From positions 1 to 14,130 of the forward strand of contig USDD01000074.1 of NCBI GenBank assembly GCA_900553265.1: 14,130 nt of DNA. The letters are read 5' to 3'. Below are positions 6,826 to 13,335 of the stretch, in pieces; within the stretch, counting starts at the first letter, position 1, and every line of letters begins with the position of its first letter. The notes beneath the pieces are model-generated. The model did no database searches, was not told where the DNA came from, and worked only from the letters and a program-made list of their open reading frames with translations. The DNA comes from an uncultured Eubacteriales bacterium (GTDB lineage: Bacteria; Bacillota; Clostridia; Christensenellales; Aristaeellaceae). The position numbers were made by a program, and so were the translations under genes.

Positions 6826-9800
6826 TCAGAAGTTATACCATTTGAACCAGCGCAGCAGCATAGCGTAGGAACGCGCCGCGGGTGCGCCCGATTCCAGCGG
6901 ATAGAATGCGATGAACAGCACCAGCGCCGCAGTGCACAGTGCGATGGACGCGGCGCGGAAGCCGTCCTCCGAGCGCCGGCGCACCTCCTTCAGCAGCAGC
7001 ACCGACGCGAGAATGATGAACGGCACGCTGGCGAAATAGTGGTAGATGAACGTCGAGCGCGGCACCAGCACCCAGGGCAGGAACTGGGACGCGAAACCGA
7101 TGAGCACCAGAATAAACGCCCTCGGCGCGCGGCGTCTCCACGCCGCCGCAATCAGCACGAACAGCAGCGCCGCAAGGCCGAACCACCACACCGCCGGGTT
7201 GCCCATGCAGGAGATGGACGAGATCACGCCGTCGGGCATGTAGGGCGTGCCGTTGTAGTACCACATGGGCCACCAGATGATGGGCCACTGATACCACGGC
7301 GAGCGGAAGTAGTGGGTGTCGCCGCTCAGGCCCGAGTGGTAGTTGAAGATGCGCGACTGGAGCTGAATCACGTTATCCACCATGGTTTTGGAGAACATGT
7401 CCTTCAGCGACTGCACGCCGTAGCTCTGCAGATGCCAGTAGTAGGAGAAATAGTAGATCAGCACCGGAATGATCACGAAGAACGCGACGCAGAAGGCGAG
7501 GGTGCCCAGCATCCGGCGCGTGAAGGCGCGGGAAAGCTCGCTGCCCTCGGCGGCGGCGCTCCGGGCCGCACGGCCGTGCCGCCACAGCGTCCAGAAGAAC
7601 AGCACCGCCAGCCCCGCCGAGGCGTAGAAGCCGATCCACTTGGTGGCCCACGCCACGCCCATCGTCACGCCGCAGAGACCCAGCGTGACCAGCGAACGGC
7701 GGAAATCCCGCTTCGTCCGCCAGCTCATCTGGCAATAGCGGAACATGAAGAAGTACATCAGCATGATCCAGAACACGGCGTAGGAGTCAATGGTGGCGAT
7801 GCGCGTCTGCGTGAAGTGCATGGAATCCACGCTCAGCAGGAACATGGCCGTGAACGACAGCTTCGTGGATTTCGTAAGCTGCTTGGTCAGCAGATACATC
7901 AGCGGCACCATCAGCACGCCCATCAGCGCGCCCATGAACCGCCAGCCGAAGGGCGTCATGCCGAAGAGCTGAATGCCGACCATCATCAGCACCTTGCCCA
8001 GCGGCGGATGCGTCCATTCGTAGGTGCTCAGCCCGTGCAGATGCTCGTAGGCCGTGCGCGCGTGGTAGATTTCGTCGAAGTAGGTGGAGTTGTAGTAGCT
8101 CGGACAGGCGGGAACCGTGTCCTGCTCGTCCAGCAGCAGCGCGCCGTCGTGGCCGGCCTGCGCGACAGTCGCGCTCTGCGGGTTGCCGTCCGCGTCGAGG
8201 AAGGCCACCTCGCCCAGCTTCAGGCCCGCCGCCGCGGAGGTCAGGCGCACGTACCGCGCCGTCTGGAAGGGGTATTCCTCGCCCTCGTAGCCCGCGAAGG
8301 CGACGTAGGCCGAGCCGTCCTCGGAGGGAACCGTCGCGGCGCGCGCCACGGAGCCGCTCGCGTCCTGGGGCGCGTACCAGATCCAGCGGAAGATCTCGCC
8401 CTGATCGTACTTGGCGTAGTAGGGCTCCGTCCAGTTCATGCCGTCGTTGGACAGCTCCACGGTGAAGTTGGAATCGCAGATGCCGCCGTAATAGGTCAGG
8501 CGGAAGCGCGCCGCGTCGCCCAGATCGAAGGTCACGCTGTCGCCCGCCGACTGGGACACCCACATGGTCTGAGGCGCCTTTGTGGAGCCGAGATTGGTAA
8601 ACGCGGCAACGGCGTAGATCAGCGTGACCGCCGCCATCAGCAGCGCGTCCGCGCGCTTCAGGTGCAGCCGATGGTCCGGCGGATTGCGCAGATCCCGCGC
8701 GGCGGGGGACTCCGCCTCCACGGGGCATTCGCTCAGCGCGTGCACATGATTCAGCACGCATACGTCCAGCGCCGTCCAGCTCAGCAGCAGCGCGTTTACG
8801 ACATTCAGCGCCGAGACGATGACGTTGATCCACGCTTCGGATGTTTGCAGATGGCCGTAATTTGCCGCGGTCATGCCGCCCTGCAGCACGAGGAACTCGT
8901 TCAGGAACAGCGTGGCCGATACCAGCGCCATGGAGATCAGCACGCGGCGGTCGCGGGCGTAAATATAGCCCAGCGGAAGCAGCAGCAGCGCGGGATACAG
9001 ATAGCGCTCGTGGATCATCGGCCCGAAGGTGAAGATCAGCAGAATCAGAAGCCCGCCGATCAGCGGAAGGCGGCGGCGATCCCTGCTCAGAATGCACAGC
9101 GCGAAGCAGTAGACATAGCTCAGCGCGAACAGAATCCACGCGACGGTCGTGACCGTGGGATGCAGTTCGGTGGCCGCCCAGTTCAGGCCCGGCAGCTGAT
9201 AGAGGTTCAGCGCGTTGACGGTGACGTAGGAATAACCGGTCATCGTGGAGCGATACAGCTCCCACAGCCAGCCGAAGGGCCGGACGAGGCCGCTGAGCAC
9301 GCCGCCGGAGAAGTCGAAGCCGAAGATCAGTCCGGCCAGATACAGAAGGCCCACCGCGGCCAGCACGCCCTTGAGCATGCTCATGGAGGCGCGGGCGCTC
9401 TTTTCGCGAATGCAGAACACCACCACCGCCACCAGCCCCAGCGGGGCGAACAGCAGCGCCTGGGGCTTAATCAGCACTGCCAGCGCGAAGCTCGTCAGCG
9501 AGGGCACATATCGCCCGTCGGCGGCCTCCAGCGCGCACAGGGCGATCATCAGCGTGAACACCGAGTCGATCTGTCCCCATGCGGCGGAATCGGTGAACGC
9601 CGCCGGACTGAGGGCGAAGAACGCCGCCAGCATCAGCGCCGCGCGCGCGCCGAGGCGCTCCTTCCCGCGCCGCCAGAGCAGCCACGCGCCGGCCAGATCA
9701 AAGGCGATGGGCCACAGCTTCAGCAGGAACAGATACGCGCTCGACTGGGTGGAAAGGCCAAACAGCGACCGCAGGGCCGCCACAGGCCAGAGCATCAGCA

Positions 9801-10716
9801 TATATCCCGGCGGATAATCGCACCACACGCCGGAATTGTAGAATTTCGCCGCGCCCACCGAGAAGATATGCTCCGACCAGGCGGTGAAGCAGTTCACGTC
9901 CGTGTAATAGCCGCGCAAGCGCACCGCCAGAATGGCGCGCAGCGCAAAGGCGACGGCCAGCAGCGCCGCCATGCAGCGGCCATAGAACGCGTTCTTCCGC
10001 TCGGGCGAGCGGCGAGTTTTGCGCACGACGGCCAGCACGGCCAGCAGATACAGCGCCGTCAGCAGCACGAAGGCCTCGGTATTGCGCTTGGGCTCCGCGT
10101 CGGTCTCCACCGCGCCGAAGGTCTTTTCCTCGTTGGAGCTGTTCTTGGAAACCACGTCGAAGCTCAGCACCTCCGCGCCGGCGGGCGCGTCGGTCACGGC
10201 CTCCATGGAAATGTCGTCGAACCACGCGCTGCCGGTGTTCAGCGAGCCGTAGCCGCCCACGCGGGCGTAGAGCGTCAGCTCCGTCTGATCCTCGCCGGTG
10301 CGGCCGTAGACCGTCAGCTTCTGCCACTGGCCGTCGGTGTCGTAGAGGGATTCGGAATAGGAGAAGGTGTCCTTCACGGACAGCGTCGCGCCGATTCCGT
10401 CCTCGGAGATGCCCTCCGCGCGGCACATGCAGGAGATGCGATAGAGCGTGTCCGGCTCCACGGACACCTTCTGCGCAAAGCGCGCGTCGTTGTCGCTGAG
10501 GTTGGACACGCGGATGCAGCGGCCGTCGCAGCCGCCGTCCTCCACATCGAGGACGCTTACGCCCTCGTCGGTGTACCACAGCTCCGTCGTCCAGCCGTCC
10601 GGGAATCTGCCCGAGCCGGCGCTGAAATCGCCGTTGGTCAGCAGATTTTCCTCCGCCAGCGCGGGAACGGTCAGCAGCGTCAGAATGGCGATAAAAATAC
10701 AGAGAAACTTTCGCAT
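6826..10716 (-). CDS. Large membrane glycosyltransferase: CBM4/9-like, GT-C, discoidin-like and PMT (GT39) modules
   Basis: 1296 residues. A signal peptide (1-21, VPALA|EEN) leads into a beta-sandwich resembling CBM4/9 (about 24-172; ENLLTNGDFSAG, WFDDISMEAV). After a membrane segment (about 214-231) comes a first polytopic GT-C unit (about 245-650), with acidic loop residue Asp273 (YTDVNCF), CDYPPG at 299-304, DSAAWGQIDSVF at 376-387 and HERYLYP at 569-575, similar to Gpi18-like or ArnT-like mannosyltransferases. The second unit has a membrane helix at about 690-708, a discoidin-like domain (about 715-845), then FDEIYH (880-885), THPPLGK (902-908), RIATIDSY (972-979) and VPRSTFIYHYFASVPF (1218-1233). 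These are hallmarks of protein O-mannosyltransferases, which use polyprenyl-phosphate sugars outside the membrane. The beta domain thus sits in the first external loop of the PMT unit. AAGGAG lies 7 nt before the ATG. The acceptor and sugar are unknown. The assignment as a PMT-type glycosyltransferase is firm; the first unit's activity is inferred. Confidence 0.9.
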   Translation of the reverse strand: MRKFLCIFIAILTLLTVPALAEENLLTNGDFSAGSGRFPDGWTTELWYTDEGVSVLDVEDGGCDGRCIRVSNLSDNDARFAQKVSVEPDTLYRISCMCRAEGISEDGIGATLSVKDTFSYSESLYDTDGQWQKLTVYGRTGEDQTELTLYARVGGYGSLNTGSAWFDDISMEAVTDAPAGAEVLSFDVVSKNSSNEEKTFGAVETDAEPKRNTEAFVLLTALYLLAVLAVVRKTRRSPERKNAFYGRCMAALLAVAFALRAILAVRLRGYYTDVNCFTAWSEHIFSVGAAKFYNSGVWCDYPPGYMLMLWPVAALRSLFGLSTQSSAYLFLLKLWPIAFDLAGAWLLWRRGKERLGARAALMLAAFFALSPAAFTDSAAWGQIDSVFTLMIALCALEAADGRYVPSLTSFALAVLIKPQALLFAPLGLVAVVVFCIREKSARASMSMLKGVLAAVGLLYLAGLIFGFDFSGGVLSGLVRPFGWLWELYRSTMTGYSYVTVNALNLYQLPGLNWAATELHPTVTTVAWILFALSYVYCFALCILSRDRRRLPLIGGLLILLIFTFGPMIHERYLYPALLLLPLGYIYARDRRVLISMALVSATLFLNEFLVLQGGMTAANYGHLQTSEAWINVIVSALNVVNALLLSWTALDVCVLNHVHALSECPVEAESPAARDLRNPPDHRLHLKRADALLMAAVTLIYAVAAFTNLGSTKAPQTMWVSQSAGDSVTFDLGDAARFRLTYYGGICDSNFTVELSNDGMNWTEPYYAKYDQGEIFRWIWYAPQDASGSVARAATVPSEDGSAYVAFAGYEGEEYPFQTARYVRLTSAAAGLKLGEVAFLDADGNPQSATVAQAGHDGALLLDEQDTVPACPSYYNSTYFDEIYHARTAYEHLHGLSTYEWTHPPLGKVLMMVGIQLFGMTPFGWRFMGALMGVLMVPLMYLLTKQLTKSTKLSFTAMFLLSVDSMHFTQTRIATIDSYAVFWIMLMYFFMFRYCQMSWRTKRDFRRSLVTLGLCGVTMGVAWATKWIGFYASAGLAVLFFWTLWRHGRAARSAAAEGSELSRAFTRRMLGTLAFCVAFFVIIPVLIYYFSYYWHLQSYGVQSLKDMFSKTMVDNVIQLQSRIFNYHSGLSGDTHYFRSPWYQWPIIWWPMWYYNGTPYMPDGVISSISCMGNPAVWWFGLAALLFVLIAAAWRRRAPRAFILVLIGFASQFLPWVLVPRSTFIYHYFASVPFIILASVLLLKEVRRRSEDGFRAASIALCTAALVLFIAFYPLESGAPAARSYAMLLRWFKWYNF

Positions 10717-10747
10717 GGATGCGCTCCTTCAAAAACAAATGGGTGTA

Positions 10748-10777
10748 ATCCTATCATTTCCATGCGCACTGCGGAAA
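10748..10777 (-). promoter_or_regulatory. Weak candidate promoter for the glycosyltransferase-comM-dprA-topA-trmFO-hslVU unit
   Basis: The gap between the terminator at 10837 and the ATG at 10716 is noticeably A+T-richer than its surroundings and should hold the promoter of the second operon. The best pair I see is TTTCCG (10772-10777), an 18 bp spacer and TAGGAT (10748-10753), which is a poor match. An alternative TTGAAA (10811-10816) with GATAAT (10785-10790) has better hexamers but a 20 bp spacer. No choice is secure. Confidence 0.25.
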
Positions 10778-10836
10778 TTCCTTCATTATCTGCGTCAAAA
10801 TCGGCACTTTTTTCAAAAGAAATCCGCAAAACCATG

Positions 10837-10863
10837 AAAACCGCCCGGACAATGCCCGGGCGG
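10837..10863 (-). terminator. Intrinsic terminator after yraN
   Basis: On the minus strand, 8 bp of pure G/C pairing (CCGCCCGG with CCGGGCGG, loop GCATTGT, 10841-10863) is followed by TTTTC. It lies 7 nt past the yraN stop. It separates the rplS/rbgA group from the glycosyltransferase-comM group. The plus strand lacks a T-tract, so it acts in one direction. Confidence 0.85.
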
Positions 10864-10870
10864 CAGAAAA

Positions 10871-11233
10871 TCAGAATTCCGAGACGTCCGTCGCGTCGAA
10901 CGCCGCGCGGAGATGGCGAAGCTCGCCGGGCAGCACCTCGACGATGTCGAAGCGCACCGGCGCGTCGTCCAGACGGTTCTCGGCCAGATACAGCGCCGCC
11001 GTGCGCACGATGCGCCGGCGCTTGGCCTCGTTTACCGCCTCGGCGGGGCTTCCGTAGCGCGTGGACGAGCGCTTTTTCACCTCGACGAACACGACGGTTT
11101 TGCGGTCGCGGGCGACGACGTCGATCACGCCGGTGGGGCGGCGGAAATTGCGCGCGAGAATTTCGCAGCCCTCGCGCCGGAGCGCGTCGCAGGCCGCGTC
11201 CTCGCCCAGATTGCCCACCGCGCGCTTATTCAT
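10871..11233 (-). CDS. yraN: YraN/UPF0102 family endonuclease-like protein
   Basis: 120 residues, the usual family size. The UPF0102 family has the fold of Holliday-junction-type or restriction-type nucleases, but its role in the cell is not settled. Visible family features are LGEDAACDALRREG (Glu11), RRPTGVIDVVARD (Asp38) and VVFVEVKKRSS (Glu51, Lys53), which together give the D...E-x-K catalytic pattern. The usual GEID motif reads GVID here, so the glutamate before the Ile-Asp is replaced by valine at residue 36; Asp38, Glu51 and Lys53 are retained. The start overlaps the end of rnhB by 8 nt and has AGGAGA 5 nt upstream. An rnhB-yraN-comM-dprA order is common in Clostridia, and yraN is followed here by a strong terminator. 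Confidence 0.93.
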   Translation of the reverse strand: MNKRAVGNLGEDAACDALRREGCEILARNFRRPTGVIDVVARDRKTVVFVEVKKRSSTRYGSPAEAVNEAKRRRIVRTAALYLAENRLDDAPVRFDIVEVLPGELRHLRAAFDATDVSEF

Positions 11234-11873
11234 GGCCGTCTCCTACAAAATTTCGGATGAATGTGCGGCGATGTTCCGGGCACGGGCCGTACTTCTTCAG
11301 CGCCGCGATGTGCTCGGCAGTGCCGTAGCCCTTGTTGCGCGCGAAGCCGTACATGGGGTACTTTTCGTCCAGCTCGATCATATAATGATCCCTCGCCACC
11401 TTGGCCACGATGGAGGCCGCGCCGATCATGTAGCTCAGCGCGTCGCCGTGGATCAGCGGCCGCGCTTCGCCGGGCAGATGCAGTCCCTGCACCGCGTCCA
11501 CGAGGAACACGCCGCGGAAATCGGCGGCGCAGGTCTCCATGGCGCGCTTCGTGGCGTTCAGAATGTTAATCTCGTCGATGATCGACGGCGGCAGAAAACA
11601 GGTCTCGGCGTAGTCCGCCGCGTCGAGCAGGAGAGGATAGAGGCTCTCGCGCTTCTTTTCGGACAGCTTCTTGGAATCGTCTACGCCGGGAACCAGACGG
11701 TCGCGGGGAATGGACACGCAGGCCGTGACCACCGGGCCGGCCAGCGGGCCGCGGCCCACCTCGTCGATGCCCGCCACGCGGAGCCCCTCGTTCCATAGCC
11801 CGGTCTCGATCTGCGTCAGCCGCAGCAGCTTCTGCTCCGCCGTCTCCCGGACGCGCTTGGCTTCGGCGGTCAT
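11226..11873 (-). CDS. rnhB: Ribonuclease HII
   Basis: 215 residues from the ATG at 11871-11873. RNase HII nicks DNA 5' of embedded ribonucleotides and degrades the RNA of RNA/DNA hybrids, starting ribonucleotide excision repair. The catalytic D-E-D-D set is present: Asp37 and Glu38 in AGIDEVGRGPLAGPVV, Asp126 in FLVDAVQG and Asp144 in HGDALSYMIGAASIVAKVARD. The 18-residue spacing between the last two equals that of E. coli RnhB. DDSKKLSEKKRE and MYGFARNKGYGT also match. The frame stays open 50 codons further upstream, but that extension is arginine/proline-rich shadow of rbgA. The chosen ATG forms an ATGA overlap with the rbgA stop and has GGGGAGG 7 nt upstream. The end overlaps yraN by 8 nt. 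Confidence 0.97.
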   Translation of the reverse strand: MTAEAKRVRETAEQKLLRLTQIETGLWNEGLRVAGIDEVGRGPLAGPVVTACVSIPRDRLVPGVDDSKKLSEKKRESLYPLLLDAADYAETCFLPPSIIDEINILNATKRAMETCAADFRGVFLVDAVQGLHLPGEARPLIHGDALSYMIGAASIVAKVARDHYMIELDEKYPMYGFARNKGYGTAEHIAALKKYGPCPEHRRTFIRNFVGDGHE

Positions 11874-12745
11874 TCGTCCGCCTCCCCGTCCGCGCGCCGG
11901 GCGTTCAGCGGCTGGATGGTGATCTTGCCCACCTTGCCGGCGCGGAACTCGTCCAGAATCAGCGCCGATGCGCGATCCATATCGTACCGTGCGCCGGACA
12001 GCAGCCAGCCGCGGCCGCGGCACGCCGCCTCCATCAGCTCGTGCGGCTCGGTTCCGGGCTCGCCGCCCAGCTTGTAGCGCGCCGCCGCGGCCGCCGGAGC
12101 AACCTCGTACAGGCGCTGCAGCAGCCCGCCGGCCAGCTCCTCCGTGTCCATGATCTGGTCGCGGATGGAGCCCAGATAGGCCAGCAGCTTCGCCGATTCC
12201 TGATCGTCCATGCGCGGCGGCAGCATGCCGGGCGTGTCCAGCACCTCCAGATACGGCCCGAGCTTGACCCAGGTATTGGCGCGGGTCACGCCGGGGCGGT
12301 CGGCGGCCTTGACCACCGCGCCGCCGTAGAGGCGGTTGATGAACGTGGATTTGCCCACGTTGGGAATGCCGATGACCATGGTTCGAATGGTCTTCTTCAC
12401 GCCGCGGGCAGCGTAGCGTTCCACGGCGGGTCGGGTGGCCTGCTCGATCTTGCCGAGAATGTCCTTGATCTTGCCGCCGTTGGAATTAAAGCGCAGCGCC
12501 GTCAGGCCCTCGCGCCGGAAATGCTCCAGCCAGCGCGCGGTCTGCGCGTCGTCGGCCAGATCGGCCTTGTTCAGAATCAGAATGCGCGCCTTGCCCTGGG
12601 TCAGCCGCGCCAGATCGGGGTTGCGGGTGGCCAGCGGCGCGCGCGCGTCGCACAGCTCGATCACCGCGTCCACGGCGCGCAGCTGGTCTTGTAATAGCCG
12701 CCGCGTCTTGGCCATGTGCCCCGGATACCAGTTGATTTTCGGCAT
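11870..12745 (-). CDS. rbgA: RbgA (YlqF), ribosome biogenesis GTPase for the 50S subunit
   Basis: 291 residues from the ATG at 12743-12745. RbgA is a circularly permuted GTPase needed for late assembly of the large ribosomal subunit in B. subtilis. The N terminus MPKINWYPGHMAKTRR is the family hallmark. The GTPase motifs come in permuted order: G4 NKAD at 59-62, G1 GIPNVGKS at 126-133, G2 threonine in PGVTRA (Thr154), and G3 DTPG at 170-173. A helical C-terminal ANTAR-like domain follows. The frame is open 15 codons further upstream, but that stretch overlaps the rplS terminator, and GGGAG lies 7 nt before the chosen ATG. It directly follows rplS, as in B. subtilis, and overlaps rnhB by 4 nt. 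The gap to the rplS T-tract is only 26 nt, so transcription must pass the terminator or begin inside rplS. Confidence 0.97.
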   Translation of the reverse strand: MPKINWYPGHMAKTRRLLQDQLRAVDAVIELCDARAPLATRNPDLARLTQGKARILILNKADLADDAQTARWLEHFRREGLTALRFNSNGGKIKDILGKIEQATRPAVERYAARGVKKTIRTMVIGIPNVGKSTFINRLYGGAVVKAADRPGVTRANTWVKLGPYLEVLDTPGMLPPRMDDQESAKLLAYLGSIRDQIMDTEELAGGLLQRLYEVAPAAAAARYKLGGEPGTEPHELMEAACRGRGWLLSGARYDMDRASALILDEFRAGKVGKITIQPLNARRADGEADE

Positions 12746-12771
12746 GAGATCGCTCCCTTCGGAAATCGTTG

Positions 12772-12804
12772 AAAAAAGAGGCTGTCGCACGAAGCGATAG
12801 CCCC
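12772..12804 (-). terminator. Intrinsic terminator or attenuator between rplS and rbgA
   Basis: On the minus strand an 11-position stem (12778-12804, one A-C mismatch, loop TTCGT) is followed by six T (12772-12777). It begins 15 nt after the rplS stop. The upstream CCCC (overlapping the region CCCCGAAGGGG) could pair with the first GGGG of the stem and so compete with it. rbgA follows too closely for an independent promoter downstream of the T-tract, so some read-through is likely. Confidence 0.88.
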
Positions 12805-12819
12805 TTCGGGGTCGGAAAA

Positions 12820-13161
12820 TTACTTCTCCTTGACCTTGGCCGCTTTGCCGCTGAGTCCACGCAGATAGTAGAGCTTCGCACGGCGAACCTTACCGCGGCG
12901 GACGACGGTGATGCTGTCCACGCGGGGGCTGTGCAGCGGGAACGTGCGCTCGACGCCGATGCCGTAAGAGGTGCGGCGAACGGTGAAGGTTTCGCGGACA
13001 GAGCCGTTGCGGCGCGCGATGACGACGCCTTCAAAGGCCTGCAGACGCTCACGGGAGCCCTCGACGACCTTGACCTGAACGCGGACGGTGTCGCCGACGT
13101 GGAACTCGGGAACGTTGGTCTTCAGCTGAGCGCTTTCGATGGAACGGATGATCTCATTCAT
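12820..13161 (-). CDS. rplS: 50S ribosomal protein L19
   Basis: 113 residues from the ATG at 13159-13161, close to the usual 115. L19 lies at the interface of the 30S and 50S subunits. The sequence is canonical: MNEIIRSIESAQLK at the N terminus, FHVGDTVRVQVKVVEG, LQAFEGVVIARRNG, ETFTVRRTSYGIGVERTFP and the basic C-terminal KVRRAKLYYLRGLSGKAAKVKEK region. An ORF reading would extend it 33 codons upstream, but that portion is the promoter and leader. The real start has GAGGAGG 8 nt upstream. In B. subtilis it closes the rpsP-rimM-trmD group; here trmD is not the neighbour, and rplS has its own promoter at 13232-13260 and its own terminator. Confidence 0.98.
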   Translation of the reverse strand: MNEIIRSIESAQLKTNVPEFHVGDTVRVQVKVVEGSRERLQAFEGVVIARRNGSVRETFTVRRTSYGIGVERTFPLHSPRVDSITVVRRGKVRRAKLYYLRGLSGKAAKVKEK

Positions 13162-13169
13162 GGGATTTT

Positions 13170-13176
13170 CCTCCTC
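13170..13176 (-). promoter_or_regulatory. Shine-Dalgarno of rplS, decides the start codon
   Basis: GAGGAGG with 8 nt to the ATG at 13159-13161. It is a strong site, as expected of a ribosomal protein gene. It excludes the upstream in-frame start, which would lie in the promoter. Confidence 0.85.
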
Positions 13177-13180
13177 ACAG

Positions 13181-13216
13181 GGACGTTCGTAACCGATCTT
13201 CGGCAGAGGACCGTCC
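13181..13216 (-). promoter_or_regulatory. Possible structured 5' leader of rplS (L19-leader-like)
   Basis: The untranslated RNA between the predicted start (about 13225) and the Shine-Dalgarno can fold as two nested helices. The outer one pairs GGACG (13212-13216) with CGTCC (13181-13185). The inner one is CCGA-AGA-TCGG (13193-13203). A cis-acting leader upstream of rplS is known in other Bacillota, and ribosomal protein leaders often serve feedback control. Whether this RNA belongs to that family is not shown by the sequence alone; the pairs are short. Confidence 0.35.
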
Positions 13217-13231
13217 GATTTCAACTTGTCC

Positions 13232-13260
13232 ATTATACCATGTGCCGGCGTGAGATTCAA
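13232..13260 (-). promoter_or_regulatory. Housekeeping (sigma-A type) promoter of rplS
   Basis: -35 TTGAAT (13255-13260), a 17 bp spacer and a perfect -10 TATAAT (13232-13237). Transcription should start near 13225, giving about 64 nt of leader before the rplS ATG. This is the clearest promoter in the window. Confidence 0.85.
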
Positions 13261-13288
13261 GACTTTTGTGTTAAATGTTGGACGAAAA

Positions 13289-13326
13289 GGCGAGGGAAAC
13301 GGCGCTCCGAACGATTCCGAAGCGCC
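13289..13326 (-). terminator. Probable terminator after the oxidoreductase and small ORF
   Basis: On the minus strand an 11 bp stem with two G-T wobbles and an ATCG tetraloop (13301-13326) starts 9 nt after the small ORF stop. The T-tract is poor: GTTTCCCTCGCC follows and the first run of T comes about 12 nt later. It separates the oxidoreductase transcript from the rplS promoter. It could also be a 3'-end stabilising hairpin. Confidence 0.45.
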
Positions 13327-13335
13327 GCAAAGAAG

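Noticed and set aside
9698..10738. A minus-strand frame of 346 codons overlapping the start of the glycosyltransferase
   Set aside because: It is a frame-shifted shadow rich in Arg and Gly. The overlapping frame has a signal peptide, domains and a spaced ribosome site.
10785..10816. TTGAAA and GATAAT as a promoter for the glycosyltransferase operon
   Set aside because: The 20 bp spacer is outside the usual 16-18 bp, so I do not claim it; it is mentioned only as an alternative to another weak pair.
5140..11328. A plus-strand open frame of 2062 codons covering dprA, comM, the glycosyltransferase and yraN
   Set aside because: It lies antisense to well-identified genes. Its product is rich in His, Arg, Gln and Ala without domains, typical of the complement of G/C-biased codons in which antisense stops are rare. 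It has no convincing ribosome site or promoter.
11874..12023. N-terminal extension of RNase HII by 50 residues
   Set aside because: It overlaps the C-terminal coding part of rbgA, is Arg/Pro/Gly-rich and is absent from the family. The ATG at 11873 has a good ribosome site and forms the usual ATGA junction.
13162..13260. N-terminal extension of ribosomal protein L19 by 33 residues
   Set aside because: It would be encoded by the promoter and leader. L19 begins MNEIIRSIE and the strong Shine-Dalgarno fits that start.
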